Both the position numbers and the translations under genes were made by a program. The notes under the pieces are model-generated. The model made no database searches and was not told the origin of the DNA. It saw nothing but the letters and a program-made list of their open reading frames with translations. 64,000 nucleotides of DNA from Chara braunii (Eukaryota > Streptophyta > Charophyceae > Charales > Characeae), in the NCBI GenBank assembly GCA_003427395.1, contig BFEA01000246.1, positions 178,129 through 242,128 on the forward strand, given 5' to 3'. Shown here piece after piece: positions 11,502 to 21,034 of the stretch. Position 1 is the first letter of the stretch; each line of letters starts with the position of its first letter.

Positions 11502-11636
11502 CTGTGGTTGATGAAGCGGGAGACATTGCCATATTTTGTTGCATCGATGACAAAAGGCCTTGCACGATTCCGATACGCCGGCGGATCCAGATGGACATCA
11601 ATGTCATACAAGTAACTGCATCCTACCTGATCATAC
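11502..11636 (-). CDS. SUVR5: SUVR5-like gene, SET exon 2
   Basis: Completes the split Arg codon, then encodes YDQVGCSYLYDIDVHLDPPA and RPFVIDATKYGNVSRFINH plus two bases (AG) of the next codon, expected to be Ser. DATxxGNVSRFINHS is the core SAM/substrate motif of SUV-type SET domains. Acceptor GTCCAG, donor CACAG|GTTATT. The next exon should start CSPNLVNH-like; it is not found in the 11.5 kb to its left. The intron begins with a pyrimidine-rich (CT)n tract in sense orientation. Confidence 0.94.
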
Positions 11637-12003
11637 CTGGACAAAGATATGCCACAGCCCGAAAATTAGTAAATAGATCAAGTGTCCCTGCCCAGTGACC
11701 GACTGCCATTAAACAGATCAAGAGATCAAAGCCTACTGGATACACTAAAATTAGGGCCCAACTTTCGATTGAAAAATAGCAAAACAGAAAAAAGAAAAAA
11801 GAAAAAGGTACTGACTATAGTGTGAAGTAACGACGGAGCACGAAAAACGTGACATGAACATCTAATCTTTTTTTTTTTTTTTTTTTTTTTCCCAACCTTA
11901 CAACTGTCTCAAGTAGAAGGATGTTTCAGAAAAATGCTCAAGAATCGATCCAACGGCTCACATCACCGACCAGAGAAAAAAGGCTAAGCAAGACGAGTTG
12001 TTA

Positions 12004-12006
<3 letters not shown>

Positions 12007-12055
<49 letters not shown>
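12007..12055. repeat. (CT)n microsatellite
   Basis: Uninterrupted CT units, followed by the 62-bp duplication. Confidence 0.95.
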
Positions 12056-12057
<2 letters not shown>

Positions 12058-12077
12058 AACTTGCACCGTAGACTTTG

Positions 12078-12200
12078 TCTTCTCTCACCTGTGCTACATA
12101 GTGCACTTTCGTTTCCAGCTGCCTGCTGTCCACCATCTTGTCTTCTCTCACCTGTGCTACATAGTGCACTTTCGTTTCCAGCTGCCTGCTGTCCACCATC
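12078..12200. repeat. 62-bp tandem duplication
   Basis: gtcttctctcacctgtgcta through gctgtccaccatct occurs twice without change. Confidence 0.85.
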
Positions 12201-13427
12201 TTCCTGCTTTCATGTTTGCCGATGTGACTATGCGCTGCCCGCCTACGTTAAAGTGCGATTTTTCCAAACGTGCCAAGAGCTAGGCCCTAGGAAACGCCAA
12301 GACCTAACTGTTTGAAAGCGGTGATGCCAAGAAGCAGCAAGGATTGGAATGATTTGTTGTTTTGCAGCAACCACAATCGAAAGGCCACCAGAGAACGTGA
12401 GGATTCGCATCAACGATCGGGGAAAAAGAAGGGGCGCAGACCGATGCACGGGCCCAGTTTCACTTTGTAGTTGAGAAACCTTTCAGTCCGGCACATAACT
12501 GACCCGTAGGCACACAGCATCCAACGAAAACGGACCCTGCGACCGACGGGCTTTAGAGGGTTGTAGTGGCTGATATCACTATCAATGCATACATGCATGG
12601 ATGTCAATTCTATCGTTCCGCACTGGCACATGGCAGTGCCCTGACCTACAGGGAGAGGGTGCTTACCAAAGCCTGAGTTGCAGTATAGAGTTCAGTAGAG
12701 ATATGATACTAATAGGATTGAAGATCCTCATGCACGAGGAAAGGATTGATGCAGACCGCACGGAGAGTTCTGACAAGTTATGAAAGGGGTCTAAAGGGCA
12801 AGCAGGAACTGGAATGATGGGAACTCTAAAGGGACCCCAAACCAAGGGGGCGGGATTGTGAAACCGCAAGGGCCGCCCCCGCTTGCAGCAAGGGCTGCTG
12901 GTGGGCCCTGAGCTTGAGCCTAGATGGAAACGGCCCAGCCCGTTCAGGAAAAGGCTGGATCGAGACAAAGCAAGGTACCAGCCAAGTAGTTGGCGTCCCC
13001 GTTGGCCGTGGCCACATCTCGAAACTGCCTAAAGGCAGGGCCCAGTCTAGATCCCAGCCTACCTGTAGAGGGAGATGTCGGGCCCGCCAGGCACACTATC
13101 GATACATAGTGCCCGGTGGCTGCGCGATCGAGTGGAGCCCAGCAGCCACCAGCAGCCGCAGCACCGGCCATCCAGCGTAGCTGCGAGAATGGTCGTTCCA
13201 GCTATAGCTGGGCACCTTGAAGTAAGAGAGGTGGTGCAAGGATGGGAGGTCCTTGGGGGAAGCGCCGTGCCGAGAGAGTTGGTGCACGACATACCTGGTG
13301 GTCCCCAAGAAGAGCTCCAGCTATGGTACACTCTTCGTTCGGGCATTGGTGACAGCAGCATCATACTCTGCAGCATTATACATTATAGGCTAAAGTTGCT
13401 GATAAAGCATTATGTGATCACATAGGC

Positions 13428-13581
13428 TACAAAAACCATTAGAGACTTATATCATGATTATTATAGTAATCATTCTACTTATCTTCACATAGGCTGGTTG
13501 ATAGAGCAAATGGAGAAGATAAGTATAATCATACTATAAAAACGATTACAAAGTCTACATTACTCTATAATGGTTTTTGGT
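13428..13581. mobile_element. Foldback element, 154 bp
   Basis: Ends acaaaaaccattagagac and (inverted) accaaaaaccattatagag, with an inner inverted pair cttatcttc/gaagataag. AT-rich, no coding. Confidence 0.6.
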
Positions 13582-13803
13582 ATGGACTATTGGGAGGTGA
13601 AAGGAGGACTTTTCTTTTTCTTCTTTTTTTTTCCTTTCTTTTTCTAAGGAAAAAAAAAAACAAAAAAACAAACAAAGGCCCCACCTATTCTGCGGGGCGG
13701 GAGTCCGGTTGCTTATCACCGGCAAGCATAGACAGATGAGACGGAAAACAGTCAAGGGGCGGAGATGGCTTTTCACCATCAACAGGGTTCAACATTGCCA
13801 ATT

Positions 13804-13914
13804 CTACCTTCTTCCCCCGAATACAACGTACGGTCATTATAGCTGTATCTAGACTGAAAGATGCCTCAAATACAACTATAATGACCGTACGTTGTATTCG
13901 GGGGAAGAAGGTAG
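13804..13914. mobile_element. Palindromic MITE, CTACC(T/G)TCTTC family
   Basis: 111 bp that fold almost end to end: ctaccttcttcccccgaata at the left is inverted at the right, both arms continuing to gtacggtcattatagctgta. Confidence 0.85.
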
Positions 13915-14082
13915 TGCTAATGATATCATTTGCTTCAACATTTCTGCTAATTGCCAGGTTGCGCCATACGCATGCTTCTGGTCTGGTCATGAGACTTCAT
14001 AGTGCGCATAAATTGAGCTTCTCTATGCGGTTTCCTTGCAGATGGAGTGGGACATGAAAGAGAGAAAAGAAACAAAACCCAG

Positions 14083-14236
14083 CCCAGATGGCAGAACGGT
14101 AGACGCATGTAACTGTTGAGGGACGGGTCATGGGTTCAAATCCCGATGGAAAGTTGTGCCGGTGGAAAGGAACCACACTGACCTGTCCCCAGAATGGATA
14201 TGGAGCCAGGCCCACAAGGACCTGTTAAAAAAAAAA
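14083..14236 (+). mobile_element. tRNA-derived SINE, about 150 bp
   Basis: Head with agatggcagaacggtagacg and B-box gggttcaaatccc, body caggcccacaaggacctgtt and an A-rich tail. A tail-like match (gggcccaggaaggtccctgt then A-run) at about 25100-25136 is probably a truncated copy. Confidence 0.75.
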
Positions 14237-14292
14237 TAAAAAAAATGAATGGAAAAAAAAATAAAATCAACAAATGAAATTTGGGAATCATA

Positions 14293-14310
14293 GTCCTTCA
14301 GGACATCCGT

Positions 14311-14341
<31 letters not shown>

Positions 14342-14366
14342 CGGCCCCTGCGCAAGAAGAAGAGGA
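14293..14366 (+). pseudogene. U6 snRNA retrocopy at a SUVR5 splice donor
   Basis: Starts exactly at U6 position 1 (gtccttcaggacatccgtt), runs through the ACAGAGA box and gcgcaag, and ends prematurely in an A-rich tail (14367-14390). Flanked by a perfect 12-bp duplication ttgggaatcata (14281-14292, 14391-14402). It is antisense to the host gene. The right duplicate overlaps the T of the host GT donor. Confidence 0.92.
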
Positions 14367-14403
14367 TTAAAAAAAAAAAATAAAAAAAAATTGGGAATCA
14401 TAC

Positions 14404-14507
14404 CTCTCTCCTCGTCGATTTGCCTCTCTGTCATTCACCACCTCTCCTATGTATTCACAGACAAATGTTCCCCTGGGGATTGCTTCTGCTGCCCTGACAG
14501 CCCAACC
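14404..14507 (-). CDS. SUVR5: SUVR5-like gene, SET exon 1
   Basis: Encodes GWAVRAAEAIPRGTFVCEYI then GEVVNDREANRRGE plus two bases of an Arg codon. GWxVRA and RGTFVCEYIGE are the S-adenosylmethionine-binding start of the SET domain. Acceptor GTGCAG; donor GAGAG|GTATGA. The donor is bordered by a target-site duplication made by an inserted U6 retrocopy: its T is the first base of the right-hand duplicate, but the GT is intact. Confidence 0.94.
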
Positions 14508-15551
14508 CTGCACGGCAGACGAGAATCGACAGCCACGTCGAGAACAGAAAGTACGCAAAAATGAGGGACCATCACGGCACTGCATCAGGCCAATTATGTT
14601 CATCCGTACAGGCACGGCTAAGCCTTCGTTCACCCCTGGACCCATACGAGAATGTCGTTCCCTACACGTCTCCGGCTGTGTACCAAAAATCCCCTTTCAG
14701 CATTTTGTACTCTTAGTATCCCATATACCCTACCCACCTACCGAAACGCCCCTTCCAACATTTTGTACTAATAGTATCTCATACCCTACCCACCTGGCAC
14801 TTTCAAAACCCCCCTCCCTTACCCCCTGTTGTCTTTCTTTTCTTTTTTTTCTCTTTCTTTCTTTAAAGTTTAAACCAACAGTACCATTCCGGCTGGGAAG
14901 CTAAGTCGTGAATATAACCTATACCACACTCTTCGGGGGGCGGTGGAGGCCGGGTGCTTCCGGACCAAAAAGGCTGGCGGCGTCAGCGAAAAGAGAAATC
15001 GAAAAACACCGCGTTGGCGCTTCTGTCCGAGCTAGACGCGCGGTTCTTCTCCACCTCAGAAAAAAGGAGCCCCAGAGGTCGCGGTGGTTCAAGAGAAAAA
15101 AAACTTGAAAAAGATGAAAAATGAGGCCTGACGGTCACGACTCCATATCCATTGTGCACTGAATCTGCAGAGAATCCGTCCGGTCCGTATTCCACCAGCC
15201 AGTCAGAACAGATGCATCATCTGCTCACTCTCATCGAGAGTCTAAGGGCTCGAAACGCTTCGCCGCACTACAGCCCGGGGATCCCTGACAGCATTGATTA
15301 CTTCCATTGGAACTGAATGGGTTTCACCATAGTTGCGGCGCACGACGGTGCGCCGGTTTGCGCACGAGCAGCGCACGTAGCGCCGCGCACCGCACGGCGC
15401 ACCGCGGCGCCCCGAACCGTGAAAAATAGGGGTCTGCCAAAAAAAAAAAAAAAATCGGTTTTCATTACCAAGGCGGGCCCCCACCCCGGCAAAAATGACG
15501 GCCGGACCGCGCGAGTCCAGAAACCGGTCACGCCCCGCCTCCAAAAAAAAT

Positions 15552-15607
15552 TTTGGGGGAAGGGCCTGCCGATTTCGAATTTTCGAAATCGGCAGACCCT
15601 TCCCCCA
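15552..15607. repeat. Near-perfect hairpin
   Basis: Arms tttgggggaag.gcctgccg and cggcagac.cttcccccaaa around gatttcgaattttcgaaatc pair over about 27 bases with a small loop. It lies inside TIR element 1. Confidence 0.8.
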
Positions 15608-15740
15608 AAAAACATTTCGGGCAAGGGGGACAACATTCCGATCTTGGAAGCGGCGGGAAGCAGCGGGAAACGGCGGGAAGCGGCGGGAAACGGCGGGAAA
15701 CGGGCGAGCGCCGAGCAGCCATGAAGGTGGGCGCCCACCG

Positions 15741-15804
<64 letters not shown>

Positions 15805-16689
15805 NNNNNNNNNNNNNNNNNNNNNNNNNNNNNNNNNNNNNNNNNNNNNNNNNNNNNNNNNNNNNNNNNNNNNNNNNNNNNNNNNNNNNNNNNNNNNNNN
15901 NNNNNNNNNNNNNNNNNNNNNNNNNNNNNNNNNNNNNNNNNNNNNNNNNNNNNNNNNNNNNNNNNNNNNNNNNNNNNNNNNNNNNNNNNNNNNNNNNNNN
16001 NNNNNNNNNNNNNNNNNNNNNNNNNNNNNNNNNNNNNNNNNNNNNNNNNNNNNNNNNNNNNNNNNNNNNNNNNNNNNNNNNNNNNNNNNNNNNNNNNNNN
16101 NNNNNNNNNNNNNNNNNNNNNNNNNNNNNNNNNNNNNNNNNNNNNNNNNNNNNNNNNNNNNNNNNNNNNNNNNNNNNNNNNNNNNNNNNNNNNNNNNNNN
16201 NNNNNNNNNNNNNNNNNNNNNNNNNNNNNNNNNNNNNNNNNNNNNNNNNNNNNNNNNNNNNNNNNNNNNNNNNNNNNNNNNNNNNNNNNNNNNNNNNNNN
16301 NNNNNNNNNNNNNNNNNNNNNNNNNNNNNNNNNNNNNNNNNNNNNNNNNNNNNNNNNNNNNNNNNNNNNNNNNNNNNNNNNNNNNNNNNNNNNNNNNNNN
16401 NNNNNNNNNNNNNNNNNNNNNNNNNNNNNNNNNNNNNNNNNNNNNNNNNNNNNNNNNNNNNNNNNNNNNNNNNNNNNNNNNNNNNNNNNNNNNNNNNNNN
16501 NNNNNNNNNNNNNNNNNNNNNNNNNNNNNNNNNNNNNNNNNNNNNNNNNNNNNNNNNNNNNNNNNNNNNNNNNNNNNNNNNNNNNNNNNNNNNNNNNNNN
16601 NNNNNNNNNNNNNNNNNNNNNNNNNNNNNNNNNNNNNNNNNNNNNNNNNNNNNNNNNNNNNNNNNNNNNNNNNNNNNNNNNNNNNNNNN
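15805..16689. other. Assembly gap, 885 N
   Basis: Run of N within (CT)n inside TIR element 1. Reading frames that cross it are meaningless. Confidence 0.99.
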
Positions 16690-16777
<88 letters not shown>

Positions 16778-17038
16778 CCTCCCCCACGGCATTTTTTTAT
16801 TATTATTCCTGTGCACATGGCGCACAGGCCGCAGCGTGCGCACAGCGCACAGTGCGCGCCCTGCTAAACCAGCGCACAGCGCACAGCGCACCGCACACGT
16901 GCGCCGCAACTATGGGTTTCACACATTTCTGCCCCGGTCCCATGATTCCCAGGGTTCCCGGATACACATAACACAGCAGAAGAAGAAACGGTAGACCGCT
17001 AAGAGCAGGCGTCGTAACACGCAAAGGTCGCATGGCCA

Positions 17039-17242
17039 TTAAACCGCCGGCACCCCCGGACCTGGAGGCGTTGCGCTCCGCGCCAAGCTTTCTTTTTTGC
17101 AGAACCGACAGCGGCACACTTTTTTCCTTTTTTGGCAGGCGCCACCAGCCATCGTGGTCCGGTAGGCCCGAGCCGCAAAGTTTTCAAAGTAGGTGACAAA
17201 CATTTCTCCACAAGGCTAGGGCCTGTGTATAAGCGGTTTAAG
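17039..17242 (+). mobile_element. GGTGGTTTAA-type short element
   Basis: Left end ttaaaccgccggcac, right end gcggtttaa, about 200 bp. Internal landmarks cgccaagctttc, gcggcacacttttttcc and ggcgccaccagccatcgtgg are shared with the copies at 50814, 55150 and 56170. Confidence 0.65.
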
Positions 17243-17307
17243 GTCTGATGCACATTTCAGCCGACGAACTGGGGAGACGTGGAATCAAAGAAGCATAGCC
17301 AATGGGC

Positions 17308-17482
17308 CTTACGCTCAGCTCAGTTGGTACACTCATGAACTGCTGAAATGCAAACCAGAGTTCGAATCCAAATAGCACCAGATGACCAGAATAATTTCTG
17401 AATAAAATCATTCTGAATTAACTGGGGCCAGCCAGTTCAACAATGACATCTCAAGGTCGTCGCCCTTTATTAAAAAAAAGAA
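17308..17482 (+). mobile_element. tRNA-derived SINE, shared family
   Basis: gctcagctcagttggtacac, then gaactgctgaaatgcaaacc, B-box gagttcgaatccaa, conserved body gaattaactggggccagcca/gttcaacaatgac and aaggtcgtcgccctttatt before an A-tail. Confidence 0.78.
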
Positions 17483-17691
17483 GAGAGGGGAAAACAAAAA
17501 AAAAAGAATCAAAGAAGCATACGTAACCCTCCTTTTCGACAAAAGAAGAGAAACAGGAAAACAAAAAAGTTGAAAAAAAAGAAGAGAAAGCCGGACATGG
17601 CAACACATAAAGCTCGCAATCAAGAGAGATTGATCGGCGCCAGAATAGGACACCAAATGAAGGCGAAGACAAGCATTGAGTACACACTGAC

Positions 17692-17808
17692 CTTGTGCTT
17701 TGTCCGATACACCTCCAGCTTCACCCTCACTCCTTTCTGGAGTACTCTATTTTGGCACTCGTCGGAGCACATACACATGGGACTGCACTCATACACCATG
17801 TATTTCTC
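17692..17808 (-). CDS. SUVR5: SUVR5-like gene, pre-SET exon 2 (39 codons)
   Basis: Encodes EKYMVYECSPMCMCSDECQN then RVLQKGVRVKLEVYRTKHK. The YECxxxCxCxxxCxNRVxQxG signature is the second half of pre-SET and leads straight into the SET fold. Acceptor CCCCAG, donor AAG|GTCAGT, phase 0. All expected zinc-ligand cysteines in this half are present. Confidence 0.94.
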
Positions 17809-18069
17809 CTGGGGCCAAGCACAAAGCCACAATTACTTCAATCACAACGTCAGTCTCATCCTCCGTCCCACCTCCCTCCCACCTGCTCTCAAAGTCAAAA
17901 ACTTCCTGCTGGACAACACCTCCCCCCTGCCCCCTCTTCTTGACACGAACGATTTCCGAAGTTGCGTTCTTCTGCTATGACCAAGTCGTACGAATTAATT
18001 CCCGTCCCGCTTGGTCCAACTGCAACCCAGAAGCAGTGCCCTTGTGAAGTGAAGCTTTACCATCCTACT

Positions 18070-18190
18070 TAGGGATAGCCTACAAAATGGGGTACAAAAT
18101 GGGGTAGATAGCCTACAAGCAGGTAACTTCAACACCAAGCTCACTTAGGGATAACCTACAAAATGGGGTAGAGTCCTTCGGGACATCCGT

Positions 18191-18222
<32 letters not shown>

Positions 18223-18340
18223 GGAAAAAAAAAATATATATATATATATTTAAAAAAATGGGGTAGATACTAGATAGCCTACAAGCACCTAACTTTAACA
18301 CCAAAGCTCACTTTGGGATAGCCTACAAAATGGGTCAGAT
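18070..18340. repeat. Tandem repeat hosting a U6 retrocopy
   Basis: Units of about 75 bp with gggatagcctacaaaatggg, acaagcaggtaacttcaaca and ccaagctcact repeat three times. The U6 copy at 18173 interrupts the second. Confidence 0.7.
18173..18224 (+). pseudogene. U6 snRNA retrocopy, 3' truncated
   Basis: U6 5' half from gtccttcggg to gattagcatgg, then directly A-rich/AT sequence. Flanked by a perfect 13-bp duplication aaaatggggtaga (18160-18172, 18255-18267). It lies within a tandem repeat. The 5' end is complete and the 3' end is lost before the tail. Confidence 0.92.
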
Positions 18341-18509
18341 ATTACAGATAACGGTAGATTAGCACTAAAAGACAAACTTGACAACAGGATACAAAGAAAA
18401 AGAAAAAAAAGTGCGACAACTTTTCTGTTCGAAATTGAGCATGCGGAAGATTAACAGCCAGTAACAGATGCACCTGCCTTGTGGATGAATGGTACACAAA
18501 TGTAGCTTC

Positions 18510-18540
<31 letters not shown>

Positions 18541-18543
<3 letters not shown>

Positions 18544-18641
18544 CCATTTATCGATTTATGTGTGTCATCCTTGAAAGTGAAGGGGCCATGCTAATCTTCA
18601 TTCTCTGTATCGTTCCAATTTTAACAGATGTCCCGAAGGAC
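18541..18641 (-). pseudogene. U6 snRNA retrocopy, near full length
   Basis: Complete U6-like sequence on the minus strand followed by a poly-A tail (plus-strand T run about 18507-18535). Flanked by a 17-bp duplication with one mismatch, beginning acacaaatgta (18494-18510, 18642-18658). No TATA or upstream element typical of plant U6 genes is seen, so it is a retropseudogene. Confidence 0.92.
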
Positions 18642-18779
18642 ACACAAATGTAGGTTCTAAGAAAGAAAATTCACAGAATACCTTTTGCCCCCAATGCCAT
18701 CCTCCAAAGTTACCATGGGTAACTAACTTTGAAGATCGACGGTGCGTCTTGACACTACATATCCCCACCGACCTTGTGC

Positions 18780-18885
18780 TGGACTGGTACACAAATATAT
18801 AACTGTTAACAAACAGATCGCATGCTCAAATCCCAATAGATTCAAGTTTAAGTTTCAAAAAGGTCGTGGCCATCTCCCTTGGAAA
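18780..18885 (+). mobile_element. tRNA-derived SINE, shared family, diverged
   Basis: aactgttaacaaacagatcg, catgctcaaatcccaatag (B-box) and aaggtcgtggccatctccct follow the family order with indels. Confidence 0.5.
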
Positions 18886-18987
18886 AGAAGACAAAAAATA
18901 AACAATTTATTAAATTTATGTACGATGGGCTCCGCATCAATGGTGCTTAAAATTCGGTTGTAGAAAGGAAGAGAAAAACGATTGGAC

Positions 18988-19082
18988 GTCCTTCGGGACA
19001 TCCCTTAAAGTTGGAACGGTACAGAAAAGAAGATTAGCATGGCCCCTGCGCAAGGATGACACGCATAAATCGGGAAATGGTC
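18988..19082 (+). pseudogene. U6 snRNA retrocopy, near full length
   Basis: Runs from gtccttcggg through gatgacacgcataaatcg to gaaatggtcc with small indels (extra aag near the ACAGAGA box). Imperfect flanking duplication, gagaaaaacgattgga (18971-18986) against agaaaaaaacgactgga (19111-19126); A-rich sequence precedes the right copy. Confidence 0.88.
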
Positions 19083-19897
19083 CCCCTCCAGCCCCCCAAA
19101 AAAAAACAAAAGAAAAAAACGACTGGATAACAGGAAAAGTGGGCTCAAGAGATGGGGTAACATATGAGAAACGCTGAGGGGGGCGAAGGAATAACAATTG
19201 CACAGGTGTGAAGACGCGAGGCGGAAGAAGATAACAGAGAGTGGTGGTCCAACCACAAAAGAAGATACACACCCCTGGCCAAAAAGTTTCAGAAGAAAGT
19301 GCACCCCTTCTCGCCACTCCCTGAGCCTCAGAAGATTTTGTAATCACCTACCCCACCTACCCCTAAAGTTTCTAAGGCTCAGGGCTACAAGACCACAATC
19401 GCCGGCCACAAAGCAAAGGAAGTGCACCGCTGGCCGTTCGGCAAAAAGCTTGGCGTGCAGTGCAGCGCCACCAGGCCCGGGTGTGCCGATGGCGTATTGT
19501 TTGCAAAGTTTGTACAAAATGCAAACAGGGAAATGCTCAAATGTAGGGGGCTAGGAGCGGATCAAAGGCGATGGGACGTTCACGATAGGCTTTTTTTTTT
19601 CAACACCTGAGCAACTGCACACGCATATATCAGGACTCCAGAGGAAACTCCTAAAGCATATGCGCTCCCCTTACAAACCGTAACTGCCTGTTTTACGGAA
19701 TTGCGCACATGCAGTTACTGCGCAAAATGCAATGATGATACATGAGATGCGAGTTCGTTCAGCGCAATCGGCAAAGCCAGTGTCCCCCAGGTATATGCTA
19801 CTTTCTACTGAATAGTTTGCTGTGCATATGGCCCAAATACCCCTCCCTCCCTCACGCACTACGCATGCTACCCCGGAGTGCACAAGAAAGGCTGTAC

Positions 19898-20059
19898 CTG
19901 AAGAACAATGCATCCTCGCTCATCGTAAGGGAATTTGTCCAGCATCAACTCTCCATCAATGTCACAAGCCTCTATGTTGTCTTGATTGAAAAGCCGCACA
20001 TGCTCACACGAATCAGCCAAGCACCGTGCTCCCGAGCAAGCGCATGCAACCTGAGAGTT
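19898..20059 (-). CDS. SUVR5: SUVR5-like gene, pre-SET exon 1 (54 codons)
   Basis: Encodes NSQVACACSGARCLADSCEH, then VRLFNQDN...DIDGELMLDKFPYDERGCIVLQ. The cysteine cluster CxC...C....C is the start of the pre-SET triangular zinc cluster, and FPYDE.G.IVL is typical of SUVR5. Acceptor CTGCAG, donor CAG|GTACAG, phase 0. The preceding exon ends DTA and the next begins EKYMVYEC, as expected from the family. Confidence 0.92.
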
Positions 20060-21034
20060 CTGCAGGGAACCGGAAACCGAGATCAGCCTTTGCAACCACC
20101 TCCCTTTCACAGCCGCACATGCCATTCAACAAAAAAAACTTAACAGCAACAGCACAACGGAAACCTGCTATGGTCCACTCAAAGCAGTCAATGATAGTCT
20201 GAACTGACGTCTGACCGAGTTAACCCTGCACCTACCAGTCAGCGAGAGATCCAGTCAAGTCAGAAAAAAAGGCTTATGGAGAAAACCCGGGATGTTTTAC
20301 CCGGGATGTTTTCAAAACCCGTTGGATGGGATTCTGGACGGCTCTGAAGGTGTGAGGAGGTGCAGCAGAGCCAAAGTGCACCTTATTCAATTTTGTGTAA
20401 AAGGTATTTGGAACTTTGCTTTCCAAATTTTGGAGCTAGAGGCCGCCGGTAAGAACTCTTGAGGCGCACCTTTCAGGCAAAAGCTGTTTGTAACTTGGGA
20501 TCACAATTCAGGAGAGGATAGGATACCCTTTTTCGGAGACTTCTTTCAAATTTTTTCCTGAATAATTTCACACAACTTCCACCTCTGCACCCTGATATCT
20601 ACGCCCTCAAGCTGTCCGTACGGTCCAGACGTCTGGATCTCAAGCCAAACAACACAGGGAATCTGCTGGACGGTCAAGCCAAACAACCCAGGGAATCTGC
20701 TGGACGGTCATCCCTCGGCCGTAGCTACTATGTTCCTCGAGACAACGTACCAAATGAACCTGTGCCCAGAGCAGTCTGTCCCCAACACAAGGTGCCACAG
20801 CGAAAGCAGTGTACGCATAATAGCTCTCATGCACATGCATGTGCATGAAGACAATCCAAAATGAACAGCAGGTGGAGCCTACAATATTGGTTTGGCTATG
20901 TCTTTATTCCAGCACACTGTGCTTCATGCATGCGCATGCATGCATGTGGCAAGTCCATTTCAATCAGCCGACCTGCGAACACAGCATGCATGCATGCAAG
21001 CACGATGGACGATAGGAAGCGACTACTAACTCAC
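20060..21034 (-). other. Intron, 1.0 kb
   Basis: Separates the zinc-finger exon from pre-SET. Includes a short tandem duplication at about 20643-20710 (27-base unit beginning caagccaaacaac) and palindromic tgcatgca-type runs near 20925-21000. No coding signal. Confidence 0.65.

Larger units (their letters stand above)
11637..14403 (-). other. Intron, 2.8 kb, with U6 retrocopy at its 5' splice site
   Basis: Starts at the SET exon 1 donor, immediately followed by the duplicated target of a U6 retrocopy. Also holds a SINE (14083-14236), a palindromic MITE (13804-13914), a second foldback (13428-13581) and a 62-bp tandem duplication at 12078-12200 beside (CT)n. Confidence 0.65.
15328..16914. mobile_element. 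TIR element 1 with 8-bp duplication, GCGCAC subterminal repeats
   Basis: Terminal inverted repeats CATAGTTGCGGCGCACG at both ends, flanked by the exact 8-bp duplication ggtttcac (15320-15327, 16915-16922). Inside each end lies an irregular gcgcac/gcaccg array. The interior has a near-perfect hairpin (15552-15607), a (CT)n tract broken by an 885-base gap, then (CT)n(CA)n. No transposase is visible, though the gap could hide one. Confidence 0.85.
14508..17691 (-). other. Intron, 3.2 kb, with a gapped TIR element
   Basis: Contains the 1.6-kb TIR element at 15328-16914 (including an 885-base N gap), a GGTGGTTTAA-type element at 17039-17242 and a tRNA-derived SINE at 17308-17482. Sequence 14560-15240 is unassigned. 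Confidence 0.6.
17809..19897 (-). other. Intron, 2.1 kb, with three U6 retrocopies
   Basis: Carries U6-derived copies at 18173-18224, 18541-18641 (minus) and 18988-19082, a tandem repeat at 18070-18340, a partial SINE at 18780-18885 and a reversed GC-rich repeat near 19380-19500. Confidence 0.65.

Noticed and set aside
15242-16994. Long reading frames on both strands across 15.2-17.0 kb
   Set aside because: They run through an 885-base N gap and (CT)n/(CA)n tracts giving Ser-Leu, Arg-Glu or His-Thr repeats; no real coding evidence.
18541-18641. Functional U6 snRNA gene
   Set aside because: It has a poly-A tail and a 17-bp target duplication and no visible upstream element or TATA box; a retropseudogene.
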